Shown here: positions 5,406 to 14,708 of the stretch, in pieces | Position numbering within the stretch: the first letter of the stretch is position 1 | Layout: each line of letters begins with the position of its first letter | The notes under the pieces: generated by a model | Seen by the model: only the letters and a program-made list of their open reading frames with translations | Databases searched by the model: none | Told to the model about the DNA's origin: nothing | From: a virus | IMG/VR virus record: IMGVR_UViG_3300020469_002318 | Coordinates: 1-33,509 of that record | Strand: one strand, 5' to 3' | DNA: 33,509 nt | Made by a program: the position numbers and the translations under genes

Positions 5406-6345
5406 GTTTGTCTATCACTTTCTGAACAGTAGGTAAGTAATGATCAGTAATTACTTTTGCCCAACAGAAGTTCTTAGCATACTCTAAGATCTCATCTCTA
5501 TGAGCAACGGAGTACTCTCTGTTCTTCTTAATAGCATACTCTACATATTGTGGATCGTCAATCTTATCCTCTTCAACTACAGTAATAAATTCTTTATCAA
5601 GATCTAGATTAGCAGTAGCAAACTGACTTACAACTACACCAAGACCAGCAGCAAATGCTTCCATGATAACCAGAGAGTGTGCTTCACCGTCTGATAGGAG
5701 CACAAGGTTACCATAGTCTGTCAGATAGTCATGTAGATATTCTTTCTTCCATTCACCAAGATAATTATGGTTCTGATTAAATCTTTTGTCTGCTATATTA
5801 CCAGCAAAGAAGAGACTATCTATGGACTGGAACTTATGTTGACGCTTCCTGTAATCAATCTTTGCTAGATAGATGCTACGATCAGGGAACTCTGGATTAT
5901 CTGTATTACGGAACTTGGTGAGATCGACTCCGTTAGGTACAACAAATAAATTGTCATCAGGAATACCACCAAGTATAGAATAGGCTTTTTTAATACTATC
6001 TGAGAGACAAAATACATTTGGTTTAGCTTCTTGAAATAGTCCAAAGATTCTACCGTAAGCATCCATCTTGTTTGGTTGCTCAAGGTATGCAAAGTGTGTC
6101 GTACATGCACAAGGATACTGTATGTAAGGATACAATACTATCCAATCATCATATTGTATATGAACAAAGTCAGGTTGGTAATCATTAATTCTTTTAATAA
6201 TCTCCTTAGGATTATTAATGTTTATGATATCAACTTTATGATTTAATCTTTCTAGGTTTACTTTGTAATCCCAGATCAAACTTTCAACTGCTCCCCATCC
6301 CACAGGTGGAATTGGTGTAGCAGGTCCTACGATACTGATTTTCAT
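5398..6345 (-). CDS. GT4-type glycosyltransferase (paralogue of the next gene upstream)
   Basis: The 315-residue GT-B protein starts MKISIVGP and has IPPVGWGAVE (12-21), VVPNGVDLTKF in the middle and the GT4 donor-site EX7E pattern in EAHSLVIMEAFAAG near 222-235. Its first 45 or so residues closely parallel the neighbouring 6342-7301 gene (GWGAVExLIWDY, then HxVxIIN), so the pair looks like a tandem duplication. The ATG overlaps the preceding stop as ATGA. Donor and acceptor are unknown. Confidence 0.85.
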   Translation of the reverse strand: MKISIVGPATPIPPVGWGAVESLIWDYKVNLERLNHKVDIININNPKEIIKRINDYQPDFVHIQYDDWIVLYPYIQYPCACTTHFAYLEQPNKMDAYGRIFGLFQEAKPNVFCLSDSIKKAYSILGGIPDDNLFVVPNGVDLTKFRNTDNPEFPDRSIYLAKIDYRKRQHKFQSIDSLFFAGNIADKRFNQNHNYLGEWKKEYLHDYLTDYGNLVLLSDGEAHSLVIMEAFAAGLGVVVSQFATANLDLDKEFITVVEEDKIDDPQYVEYAIKKNREYSVAHRDEILEYAKNFCWAKVITDHYLPTVQKVIDKHG

Positions 6346-7301
6346 AATAATGATTCAAGTTTGGGGATGTATTCATAAGCAAGTATATTTTCAAGACCGA
6401 ATTCGTTGATACCGTATTCCCTGATCTCTTTTCTATGTTGCTTAGCCACTTGTCTGTTCTCTTCTATAGTCTTAAGAACAGTATCGACATTATTTATTTC
6501 TGTCTCTGGGATGACATCTATCCAAGGTTTAGATGTATCTAATTCAGCAGCAACAGTCTCTGAACACACAACACCTAGACCACATATCAATCCTTCCTTA
6601 ATAACAAGTGGTGTAGTATTTTCTACCTCACTAAGCAATGCAATATTAGAATAACATGTGATGTAATCATTTAATTTTTCTCTAGGTATTTCACCTTTAT
6701 AATTTGCAGTGTTCTTAAACTTACCACCACGCTCCATCCTTCCCATAAAATCTACAGTGTCTATCTCTTCCAAAAGATACTGACGCTTACGATCTACAAT
6801 CTGAGAGAAACATAATGTTCTATTCCAACTAGCAAACTCATCAAACTTATATGGATATGGTCTCACACCTAGTTTACTTAACCAACAGTTATCTTTGTTA
6901 GCACCATACTTAACCCATGAATCAATATCTTTTTGACTTGATGCAAAGATATGAAAATCTTTATTGTGAATTATTCTATCAGCAACCTCTCCATACTGAT
7001 CTCTACCCCACATGTGAGGTGTATTTACATATGGATAGTGACTAGAAACAATCAGTCTCTTACATAGAGGAACAAGATCAGGAATTATATCACTAAAAAC
7101 ATCGTAATGTAGATGCACTACATCATACTTACCATGCTCAACCTCAAACTTAATTAGTTCTCTATCAGGTGTATTGATTATTTCAACACGGTGACCAAGT
7201 TCTCTAAGGACTGTTGTATAATCCCAGATCAACATCTCTACAGCACCCCAACCGTCTGGTGGAATCTGCATTATACCTGGACCTACTTGAGCGATCTTCA
7301 T
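6342..7301 (-). CDS. GT4-like glycosyltransferase (tandem paralogue)
   Basis: I place the start at 7301 because its ATG overlaps the previous stop (ATGA) and GGGAGG lies upstream at good spacing; a longer TTG-started version adds five residues. The GT-B N-terminus MKIAQVGPG leads into IPPDGWGAVEMLIWDY, shared with the 5398-6345 gene. The C-terminal half has SEVENTTPLVIKEGLICGLG, a weaker version of the GT4 EX7E donor motif with Glu at both ends. Its substrate probably differs from that of its paralogue. Confidence 0.82.
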   Translation of the reverse strand: MKIAQVGPGIMQIPPDGWGAVEMLIWDYTTVLRELGHRVEIINTPDRELIKFEVEHGKYDVVHLHYDVFSDIIPDLVPLCKRLIVSSHYPYVNTPHMWGRDQYGEVADRIIHNKDFHIFASSQKDIDSWVKYGANKDNCWLSKLGVRPYPYKFDEFASWNRTLCFSQIVDRKRQYLLEEIDTVDFMGRMERGGKFKNTANYKGEIPREKLNDYITCYSNIALLSEVENTTPLVIKEGLICGLGVVCSETVAAELDTSKPWIDVIPETEINNVDTVLKTIEENRQVAKQHRKEIREYGINEFGLENILAYEYIPKLESLL

Positions 7302-8137
7302 TGATAATCCTCCCAATACATAACCTTCTTAATATCATCATGAAAAGCAGGACTGTGAGTTATTAATGATGCAATGTTTTGATAGGCACTATGAAAAACA
7401 AATACTTTTTCGTAGTCATCATCTTGTGGATTCTTACCATAGAATACACCATCAACAAGTTTCATATCTTGCTGATCATTAGCAGCACAATGATTGAATG
7501 CACCGTTAGTAAAATGATATCCTCCTAGTTCATTCAATGTCAAGCAGAGAATAAGTTCATCAGTGACACCAGGATGGACTCCACCATCTTTAAATATATC
7601 TTTAAAGATTTCACCATAACGATTGAATATATGATCATGCTTGTCCTTCTGAAATAAGAATGCACCAGATGATGCATAGTTATATGTGAGTCTATCCTCA
7701 GGAAGATACTTAGATAATCCACCTGTCATTACTTCTACCTTATTCATGTAGTCAGCAAGGGTAGGAACCCACCAATGTTGAGTACATAAAAAATTATCTT
7801 CTGCCTCTTCAATAAGTTCATCAACTCTATCATTGATGATAACAGTATCAGTATCTAAGTAAATACAATGCTCAGTCTCTACATGTTTGAAAAGATTATA
7901 TCTTTCTGCCCATATATGAGGTTGGAAATAATTCCTATCATCTTTATTCTCTAATTTTTCTGCCTTAGTTTTGATAATTTTTACATTGGGATCATCAATA
8001 TCTAATCGATCATCCATGTCAATGATAACAATCTCATGATCTTGTTTAATCCTCTCTAAAGATTCACAAGCTCTCATCAAATTCTTATAATAACTATCTC
8101 CACCACCAACGATGAAACCAAAACTTAGTTTTGTCAT
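7298..8137 (-). CDS. GT-A glycosyltransferase with DxD motif
   Basis: The 279-residue protein starts with a GT-A-like strand (LSFGFIVGGGDSYY), reads VIIDMDD near 40 and has the metal/nucleotide-sugar motif YLDTDTVI (about 93-100). Downstream are YASSGAFLF and VTDELILCLTLNEL, the kind of acidic segment that follows DxD in GT8 and related families. I do not assign a CAZy family firmly. Both ends overlap neighbours by ATGA. It probably adds a hexose to the phage- or host-borne glycan. Confidence 0.75.
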   Translation of the reverse strand: MTKLSFGFIVGGGDSYYKNLMRACESLERIKQDHEIVIIDMDDRLDIDDPNVKIIKTKAEKLENKDDRNYFQPHIWAERYNLFKHVETEHCIYLDTDTVIINDRVDELIEEAEDNFLCTQHWWVPTLADYMNKVEVMTGGLSKYLPEDRLTYNYASSGAFLFQKDKHDHIFNRYGEIFKDIFKDGGVHPGVTDELILCLTLNELGGYHFTNGAFNHCAANDQQDMKLVDGVFYGKNPQDDDYEKVFVFHSAYQNIASLITHSPAFHDDIKKVMYWEDYQ

Positions 8138-9057
8138 AACAATCTCAAGAGTCCATTAATACGATTAACATATGTATGATGCTTTTTAGTGTGTTGCATC
8201 TGTCTACGAAGAAGTTCCTTGTCATTCATATGACGAAGACCTTCTTCAAATAATTCTGGAATGCTTTCTTTGCAGATGATTTCAGGACCAGCAAACTCAG
8301 CAAGTTTAGGTGAGTTAGTCAGTCCTAGATTACCATAACTCATAGTCTTAAATAATCTACAAGTTTTAGTACCCCATCTCTTATGAGTATCATTCCTTAA
8401 ATCAGGAGACAAGAAAGACTTTTGCATGAGGTCTCTCATGACATCACCTTCAAGAGGATTAGTCCACGGATTAGACCATGCAGTCTTCACATCTATTTTA
8501 GCACACATTTGTCCAAATTCTTGTATTAAATGTGCGTTCTTAAAACGACCCTCTGCTGACACACTACCAATATGATAGTATATTTTTTCTCTCTCAATAT
8601 TTACCCACTCTTCATCAAATTCTTCTGGCATAAGATCAGTTGCCCAAGCAAGATATGTAATATCATATCCCTGTACTTGAGATTCTCTTCTATCAATACA
8701 AACTCCAGTATCTAACTCTTCAAAATCTTTAATGTTGTGATGAAACTCATAGTTATCATTGTCCATACTATCTTGATGATATCTAACATCAATTAGTTTC
8801 TTTACATTACCAAGATACTTCTGAGGATTGACACATACATGTACATAGTAAACAGATGATGATCTTAAAGGTATGTTTTTATCAGCATAACCCTCAGTAA
8901 AGAAAACGCAATCATCATAATCAAAATCATCTGGATAATCTTTATCATGAAACCAGTAAACTTTGTGACCACTACGCTCTAATGCTTTTTTAAATCCTTC
9001 ATGAACATACGAATAGGTATCAGTATGTAGTGGGTAACCCCAGAGAACACATTTCAT
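8134..9057 (-). CDS. GT-B-like glycosyltransferase
   Basis: The 307-residue protein has a Rossmann-like first half (MKCVLWGYPLH, then GHKVYWFHD) and a second half with YYHIGSVSAEGRF and KTCRLFKTMSYGNLGLTNSP, resembling the C-terminal donor domain of the CgeB/DUF3880-like glycosyltransferase group. The end (FEEGLRHMNDKELL) also fits that domain. The sugar is unknown. The ATGA overlaps place it firmly in the glycan operon. Confidence 0.65.
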   Translation of the reverse strand: MKCVLWGYPLHTDTYSYVHEGFKKALERSGHKVYWFHDKDYPDDFDYDDCVFFTEGYADKNIPLRSSSVYYVHVCVNPQKYLGNVKKLIDVRYHQDSMDNDNYEFHHNIKDFEELDTGVCIDRRESQVQGYDITYLAWATDLMPEEFDEEWVNIEREKIYYHIGSVSAEGRFKNAHLIQEFGQMCAKIDVKTAWSNPWTNPLEGDVMRDLMQKSFLSPDLRNDTHKRWGTKTCRLFKTMSYGNLGLTNSPKLAEFAGPEIICKESIPELFEEGLRHMNDKELLRRQMQHTKKHHTYVNRINGLLRLL

Positions 9058-9299
9058 TTTCTTACGATAATAATATCACCCTCATCATCATCGTCATCAT
9101 CATCTTCTTGTTGAGGATTGAATACAAGAAGAGACTCTCCAGATTTTACATCTCTCATTTCTGGATGAATATTTCTTACCTCTCTGGGTGCTTCAAAATC
9201 TTGTAAAGTTACAGTCATCATCTTCCACATGAATGCAAATGCTGCACCACATAAAGATACAAAAAACACAAGGTAAATTAAGACTGCAAAATCACTCAT
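9054..9299 (-). CDS. Small one-helix membrane protein with acidic tail
   Basis: The 81-residue product has an N-terminal hydrophobic helix (about 5-28), a polar middle and the acidic run EDDDDDDDEGD before IIIVRK. The Asp run is encoded by repeated GAT/GAC codons, visible as a CATCAT-type simple repeat near 9079-9102. ATGA overlaps at both ends place it inside the glycosyltransferase operon, so it could anchor or organise the enzymes at the membrane; that is a guess. Family not recognised. Confidence 0.65.
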   Translation of the reverse strand: MSDFAVLIYLVFFVSLCGAAFAFMWKMMTVTLQDFEAPREVRNIHPEMRDVKSGESLLVFNPQQEDDDDDDDEGDIIIVRK

Positions 9300-10012
9300 T
9301 TTTTTAATACTGTTAGAGGAATAAGCATATAGTCCTCTGCTTTTTTAACCTCTCCATCAACACAAAGCATATCATCTATGCAGTGTGATGGAACTAGGTC
9401 TGGGTGACACCACCAATCTTCAAATGGGTGAGAGTCATCTACCGAGATGTTATCAGCAATAAGCTTATAACCAAAAGACTTAAGATACTCTCTTGAAGCA
9501 TCCCTGACAGTGTTGCCATCATTGTACGAGTCATGTTCAAATGTAATAGTTGCGAATTTGTACTTGGATAGATCTATCTTTTTCAAAGCATCAAATGTAA
9601 CCTGTGCTGGTTCACAATCAACTTGTAGATAATCAAATACTGGTCCTAATTTAACCTCTTTAAACAAAGCATCAAAGTCTGCAGTAGTAGCATCACCTAA
9701 AGCAACAGGTGCTTTACGATGTTCATTGTACAGGTCTGCTTCATGCTCTTTGATTTCAAAACCTATGCCTGTCCATTCATATCTAGCTTCAAGAAGGGCA
9801 GTATTATTAGAGATAACAGGATGTCCTGACCCAATCTCTACAAATGTTCCTTTAGGTTTTCCATCAAGCATACACAGGACAAACATGTCCTGATAACACT
9901 GAGAAAAATTCTGCCTGTCTATTAAATTTAAACCAGGAAAAGTTCTTCTAAGTTTAGATGCTTTGTCAGAAGTATAGAAGGTTGGCATTTGCCATGCATT
10001 AGGATCTGTCAT
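9296..10012 (-). CDS. FkbM-like SAM-dependent methyltransferase
   Basis: The 238-residue protein has GTFVEIGSGHP as the SAM-binding motif I (about 55-65), GIGFEIKEHEA, and a later VDCEPAQVTFDALKKIDL with FATITFEHDSY. That layout is typical of FkbM-family O-methyltransferases, where an acidic residue follows the motif FVEIG and a V(D/E)xE segment follows. Next to glycosyltransferases such enzymes usually cap sugars with O-methyl groups. The acceptor is unknown. Confidence 0.78.
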   Translation of the reverse strand: MTDPNAWQMPTFYTSDKASKLRRTFPGLNLIDRQNFSQCYQDMFVLCMLDGKPKGTFVEIGSGHPVISNNTALLEARYEWTGIGFEIKEHEADLYNEHRKAPVALGDATTADFDALFKEVKLGPVFDYLQVDCEPAQVTFDALKKIDLSKYKFATITFEHDSYNDGNTVRDASREYLKSFGYKLIADNISVDDSHPFEDWWCHPDLVPSHCIDDMLCVDGEVKKAEDYMLIPLTVLKK

Positions 10013-10728
10013 TGTTGATAAGATTTATTGTCTTTTGCTAGATGTACAATTTTTTGTTCAAAAGGATAGTCAGGATAACATTCTGGAAATGCATAGTCAG
10101 GTGAAAGAGCATGTAATTTATCCTCATTATCAATGAAGAATTTGTTTAAATGACTTTCATCATGCCACACTGCTATTATATCATTCTCATAATCCTTGTC
10201 AACTCTATCTTTTAGAGTCTTCATCATGGGAATAACAGCAGAAGTTTTACCACCCCACAAACATCCTTGATAGTAATTGGTTTGATCACCTGTCACACAT
10301 GCTCCTGATTTAGGATTCCTTTCGTAGGTTCCTGTACCAGTTTTATAATGACATGGATGATGAACTCCAATAAAATCTTTAGCAGTAAAAAGTTCGTTGC
10401 TCTCTATTCTTTGTCTGACTTCCATGTCAGCATCCAAGAAAAGAATCCAGTCAAAGTCCTTGAGTCTATCCTCTATCGTTAAGATAGTATGAAATCTTTC
10501 TAAGGTAATTGCTGGCCAAGGTTTATGTTCTGTCGGAACAAATGTAATGTTGTCAGGAAGGTCTCCCTCTACTTTACCATCACTAAAAACAAAGAAGTGT
10601 TTTTCAACCCAACTTGATGGTGCTAAGTTATCCATACAAGAATTAAAATAGCTAGGGAAGAATTCAAGATACTTATTAGTACCGATGAATATAATCGCTA
10701 ACTTTCCATTAGGTAATGCAACTTTCAT
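10009..10728 (-). CDS. GT6-family (ABO-type) glycosyltransferase
   Basis: I start at the ATG at 10728, which overlaps the previous stop (ATGA); a TTG four codons upstream is less likely. The 239-residue protein has the GT6 landmarks in order: FLDADMEV with a true DxD (D99, D101), GVHHPCHY (121-128), TYERNPKSGA (134-143), YYQGCLWGGKT (152-162) and WHDESHLNKFF (188-198), whose E191 aligns with the key Glu of the blood-group A/B and alpha-1,3-galactosyltransferases. GT6 enzymes add Gal or GalNAc alpha-1,3, often to Fuc-alpha-1,2-Gal. The GT11 gene next door could supply exactly that acceptor. There is no membrane anchor, as in bacterial homologues. Confidence 0.9.
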   Translation of the reverse strand: MKVALPNGKLAIIFIGTNKYLEFFPSYFNSCMDNLAPSSWVEKHFFVFSDGKVEGDLPDNITFVPTEHKPWPAITLERFHTILTIEDRLKDFDWILFLDADMEVRQRIESNELFTAKDFIGVHHPCHYKTGTGTYERNPKSGACVTGDQTNYYQGCLWGGKTSAVIPMMKTLKDRVDKDYENDIIAVWHDESHLNKFFIDNEDKLHALSPDYAFPECYPDYPFEQKIVHLAKDNKSYQQ

Positions 10729-11534
10729 ACCAATTCCCAACCTTTACAATATAAATCCTTGGTATCATTTTGGGCATCCAAAGGAGGACCGAACCATTTA
10801 GATGGTGCAACCACTCTCTTATCTTGATTAGTAGACAACCATGCACCCCACCAAGAGAATGATGAGTTAGCAATAATAAAATCATTACACATGGTCATTA
10901 AACAAAGATCAACATACTGATTGTCTGCTTGAGATACTATGAAACGATCATCAGAAAATAACTCCTGCTCCATACACCAAGAAGGATCGTCTGAAAAAAT
11001 GACGACGGTGCGATCTGAGTCGTACATACTCAGTGCTTTCCTATAGTAATTTATATCAACAATAGGATGGTGTTTATAGTGAACATAGTCTGTTCTTCTA
11101 ACATGAAGTGCAATAGGATTATCAACTCCTCTCATCATTTCTTTACATGGATCTGCAATCTCATCAAGGAAAGTAAAGTCTTCTAATAATTCTTCTCTAA
11201 CATTTAAAAAATATTTTTCTGACTGAAAGAATCCAAGAAGTGATGCAAAATCTGGACAATTATTATATAACTCTTCGTCAAAATGAAATGATTTTTCTTC
11301 TACAATAGGACGACTATCATCAATCCTTTGTATTTGTAACGGACTCATTGATGTTAATTTGAATGGTTGGAACAGTTGATGTTCTTCCCAGTCATCCTTA
11401 CTAGATCTCCAATTAGAAGGAGGTACACACCAGTTGTACCCCCTATTTTTTGCTATACCTTTCACAGCAGCATATTGAAACATCTGATTTGCTAGACGCT
11501 CTTTACGCTTGCCAACATAATTAATACCAATCAT
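10725..11534 (-). CDS. GT11-family alpha-1,2-fucosyltransferase-like protein
   Basis: The 269-residue protein carries the GT11 signatures: RLANQMFQYAA (13-23) matching GxLGNQxFQYA, HVRRTDY (144-150) as the GDP-fucose-binding HxRRxD motif, FSDDPSWC (180-187), and CNDFIIANSSFSWWGAWL (216-233). The family transfers L-fucose from GDP-fucose to galactose in alpha-1,2 linkage. The two genes just upstream, fcl and gmd, make that donor. It overlaps fcl and the GT6 gene by ATGA on each side. The linkage is inferred from the family. Confidence 0.9.
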   Translation of the reverse strand: MIGINYVGKRKERLANQMFQYAAVKGIAKNRGYNWCVPPSNWRSSKDDWEEHQLFQPFKLTSMSPLQIQRIDDSRPIVEEKSFHFDEELYNNCPDFASLLGFFQSEKYFLNVREELLEDFTFLDEIADPCKEMMRGVDNPIALHVRRTDYVHYKHHPIVDINYYRKALSMYDSDRTVVIFSDDPSWCMEQELFSDDRFIVSQADNQYVDLCLMTMCNDFIIANSSFSWWGAWLSTNQDKRVVAPSKWFGPPLDAQNDTKDLYCKGWELV

Positions 11535-12478
11535 TTAGTCTGTATAAAAGTGTGCTCTATAAACCATTTATATGTCTCAGCGAGACCTTCATCTAAAGTA
11601 TATTTTGGTTTCCATCCTTTGTCTGATATCGTACTGTAATCTAATGGTCTCTTAGGTGTACCATTAGGACGATTAGTATCCCATTCTATCTTACCATTGT
11701 ATCCAGTAACAGCAGCAACCTTATGTGCTAGATGGAAGATAGAAACATCTTGTCCCGATCCAACATTGAGTAACTCAGCATTTTGATAATGTTCCATAGC
11801 AAACATACATGCGTCTGCTAGATCATCAACATAGGTAAACTCTCTCATAGGTGTACCATCACCCCAACAAGTAACAACATCTTCAGTAGCGTTGTTAAAC
11901 TTAGTCATCAATGCAGGTATCACATGTCCATTTTCGGGATGGAAATTATCACCAGGACCATATAGATTAGATGGCATCAATGATACACCCTTAAATCCAT
12001 ACTGTTTGTGATACATCTTCAACATTTCTATACCATGTATCTTAGCAATGGCATATGCTTCATTAGTAGGTTCTAATTCACCTGACATTAATGACTCTTC
12101 TTTTACAGGAGTCTCAGCAAACTTAGGATAGATACAAACTGATCCTAGGAATAAAAATTTCTTGACATGCCATTTATATGCATAATGAATAAGATTCATT
12201 TGAATCTGTGTATTCTGATAGATAAACTCTGCAGAGTACACATCATTAGCATGAATGCCACCGACTCTAGCAGCAGCATCAAAGACAAAATCTATTTTAG
12301 TATCTCTAAAAAAATTCTCAACTGCTACAGGATCAAGAAGATCAACTTCTTGACGAGTACGAGTGATAATATTCTCGTACCCATCTTGTTTAAGACGACG
12401 AACTATTGCAGATCCTACTAGTCCTTTGTGACCTGCAACGAAGATTCTAGATTGTTTATGCATTGTTCTCAGTCTCAT
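11531..12478 (-). CDS. fcl: GDP-L-fucose synthase
   Basis: The 315-residue short-chain reductase has GHKGLVGSA (16-24) for NADPH, LGSVCIYPK (111-119) with the catalytic Ser113 and Cys115, and Y142xxxK146 in NEAYAIAKIHG. The whole pattern matches E. coli Fcl/WcaG (S107, C109, Y136, K140), which epimerises and reduces GDP-4-keto-6-deoxymannose to GDP-L-fucose. Its ATG overlaps the C-methyltransferase stop (ATGA), and the methyltransferase gene separates it from gmd, its pathway partner. Confidence 0.95.
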   Translation of the reverse strand: MRLRTMHKQSRIFVAGHKGLVGSAIVRRLKQDGYENIITRTRQEVDLLDPVAVENFFRDTKIDFVFDAAARVGGIHANDVYSAEFIYQNTQIQMNLIHYAYKWHVKKFLFLGSVCIYPKFAETPVKEESLMSGELEPTNEAYAIAKIHGIEMLKMYHKQYGFKGVSLMPSNLYGPGDNFHPENGHVIPALMTKFNNATEDVVTCWGDGTPMREFTYVDDLADACMFAMEHYQNAELLNVGSGQDVSIFHLAHKVAAVTGYNGKIEWDTNRPNGTPKRPLDYSTISDKGWKPKYTLDEGLAETYKWFIEHTFIQTK

Positions 12479-13719
12479 TGAGCAATAACAATTTCTGGTT
12501 CTGGTAAGGGGAATAAAAATCTCTTACCTTTGAACTTAGGATTCTTTAGGAAGAAATCTCTAAAGTGCCAAGGCAATACGATGTGAACATCATAATCCCA
12601 TAACATAACATCCTCTTCATCCTTAATAGGAATCCAAGTACCAGGTGTATAAGAACCATCCTTGTCTGGATTGACATCACCTATGACTGCAATATCATTA
12701 GGAGTAATTTCCCATGTCTGGAGAGTTACATTACCTTTAGTACTAGCACCTAATGCACAGATCTTGGCATTGTTCTTCTTATAATAATCAAGCATCTTCC
12801 AGAACTGTTCCTTACATGAATTGATTCTATCACCAAATTCATCCCAAGGCACAGTAGTATCTAAACCCTGTTCAATTTCACTAGCAAGAAGAGCAGTTAA
12901 TTTTGTAGTACATTCCTTACCTAAAGGAGAAACAACTACAGAAATACTACCACCATTAACATCATTAAAATCAAAGTCAATGATATTAAATCCTGCCTTG
13001 TCCATAATATATTTGATCTGTCTCATACCATAGTATGATAGATGCTCATGGCATACAGTATCAAATGAATTCTGCCTTAACATCTCAGGCATGTAACTTT
13101 GTTCTAACACCCAAACACCACCTGGCTCTAAACAAGCACGAACTTGTCTAGCAAACTCACATGGATCTTCTAAGTCATAGAACATAGAGAAGGATGTTAT
13201 AACCTTTGCCTTCTGTTTACCAAACCTTTCATGAAATTTCTCTGCAGAAAAGAAGTCAGCAATGTAACTTACATTCTCAGGAATATAATCTTTGAATTTT
13301 TTAGAGGTAGGATCGATACTAATTAACTGACAGTCCTTAGGGAAGAATCCCAAGAAGGTTCCATCATTACCAGCAATATCAACTATGATATCACCAGACT
13401 CAAGTTCAACATCACTCTGAATTTTCAATGCCTTCTCTTTGAGATGGCGAATCATACTTTTGTTTAGTCCAGAACGGTATCCGTACTCATCTCCATACAT
13501 GGTAGGGAGATCAAAGGTATGTTGTAATTGAACATGACCACATCCACCTTTCTTCTCATTACATTTAACGAGAGTTAGGGGACCTTTGTACATGTCCTTA
13601 TCAATTTCTTTAGGGAATATACCAGAAAGATATTGATCACCTAGGTCGAGGACGACATCAAAATGTTCGTTGCCACAGACCCTACATTTTTTAATTTCGT
13701 GAAATTTGCTACAGTTCAT
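12475..13719 (-). CDS. Sugar C-methyltransferase (TylC3-like, zinc-binding)
   Basis: I start at the ATG at 13719, which overlaps the gmd stop (ATGA), instead of a GTG five codons upstream. The 414-residue protein has three parts: a zinc-binding N-terminus (C12, C15, C53, C60), a SAM-binding domain with [14 protein letters not shown] (about 109-122) and [14 protein letters not shown], and a C-terminal Rossmann-like domain with [15 protein letters not shown]. This is the layout of NDP-hexose C-methyltransferases acting on 4-keto-6-deoxy sugars. The intermediate shared by its neighbours gmd and fcl is such a sugar. Confidence 0.88.
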   Translation of the reverse strand: MNCSKFHEIKKCRVCGNEHFDVVLDLGDQYLSGIFPKEIDKDMYKGPLTLVKCNEKKGGCGHVQLQHTFDLPTMYGDEYGYRSGLNKSMIRHLKEKALKIQSDVELESGDIIVDIAGNDGTFLGFFPKDCQLISIDPTSKKFKDYIPENVSYIADFFSAEKFHERFGKQKAKVITSFSMFYDLEDPCEFARQVRACLEPGGVWVLEQSYMPEMLRQNSFDTVCHEHLSYYGMRQIKYIMDKAGFNIIDFDFNDVNGGSISVVVSPLGKECTTKLTALLASEIEQGLDTTVPWDEFGDRINSCKEQFWKMLDYYKKNNAKICALGASTKGNVTLQTWEITPNDIAVIGDVNPDKDGSYTPGTWIPIKDEEDVMLWDYDVHIVLPWHFRDFFLKNPKFKGKRFLFPLPEPEIVIAQ

Positions 13720-14708
13720 TGTCCGTAAATACACATGTCTTCTACAAGATCAGTAAATGATAACTCAGGTTCCCACCCCAAGACTTCTTTTGCCTTGGTT
13801 GCATCACCTAAAAGTTCTTCGACCTCTGTTGGGCGGTAATATTTAGGGTGAACTTTGATGATGTTTCTACGGAGAGATTTGCAATAACCAACCTCTTCCA
13901 TACCTTCACCTCTCCATTCAATATTCAACCCAAAATAGGTTGCTGCTTCCTCAACAAATTCTCTAACGCTACGCATCTTACCAGTAGCAAGAACAAACTC
14001 GTCAGGTGTATGATGTTGAGTGATCATCCACATACCACGAACAAAGTCCTTGGCATGTCCCCAATCTCTCTTAGCATCTAAATTACCTAACAGTAGTTCT
14101 GACTCCATCCCTGTAGAGATACGAGACAGACCTCTTGTAACCTTTCTAGTTACAAAAGTTTCGCCTCTCCTAGGGGATTCATGGTTGAATAGAATTCCAT
14201 TACTAGCATGGATTCCATATGCTTCACGATAGTTTCTTGTTATCCAATAGGCATACAACTTGGCACACCCATAAGGACTACGAGGATAGAACGGTGTAGT
14301 TTCTTTTTGTGGGACTTCTTGCACTAACCCATATAACTCTGAGGTGGATGCTTGATAGAACTTACACTCGTGATCTAGAAGACGAATTGCATCTAGAAGA
14401 CGAAGGGTTCCAAGAGCATCTACCTCACCAGTATACTCAGGTATCTCAAACGACACCTTTACATGACTCATAGCAGCGAGATTATAAACCTCATCAGGTT
14501 TGATCTTTTGAACCAAACTAATGATGCTACCTGAGTCAGTCAGGTCTCCATAATGGAGTTGAATCTGATCATATATGTGATCGATCCTGTGTGTATTAAT
14601 GAGGGAAGAACGACGGACTATGCCATGAACTTCATATCCTTTTTCAAGGAGAAATTCAGCAAGGTACGATCCATCCTGTCCAGTAATACCTGTGATTAGT
14701 GCTTTCAT
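13716..14708 (-). CDS. gmd: GDP-mannose 4,6-dehydratase
   Basis: The 330-residue enzyme has GITGQDG (7-13) for [17 protein letters not shown] (32-44), the catalytic ASTSELYG (120-127; T122, E124) and Y146xxxK150 in SPYGCAK, then [16 protein letters not shown]. These are the diagnostic Gmd blocks. It converts GDP-D-mannose to GDP-4-keto-6-deoxymannose, the first committed step to GDP-L-fucose. It heads the sugar-nucleotide part of the operon; its ATG directly follows the stop of the small gene upstream. Confidence 0.97.
   Translation of the reverse strand: MKALITGITGQDGSYLAEFLLEKGYEVHGIVRRSSLINTHRIDHIYDQIQLHYGDLTDSGSIISLVQKIKPDEVYNLAAMSHVKVSFEIPEYTGEVDALGTLRLLDAIRLLDHECKFYQASTSELYGLVQEVPQKETTPFYPRSPYGCAKLYAYWITRNYREAYGIHASNGILFNHESPRRGETFVTRKVTRGLSRISTGMESELLLGNLDAKRDWGHAKDFVRGMWMITQHHTPDEFVLATGKMRSVREFVEEAATYFGLNIEWRGEGMEEVGYCKSLRRNIIKVHPKYYRPTEVEELLGDATKAKEVLGWEPELSFTDLVEDMCIYGQ

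Noticed and set aside
9079-9102. Short CATCATC-type repeat that might look like a CRISPR or structural repeat.
   Set aside because: It is a simple trinucleotide repeat coding for Asp in the 9054-9299 protein; there are no spacers or direct repeats of CRISPR length.
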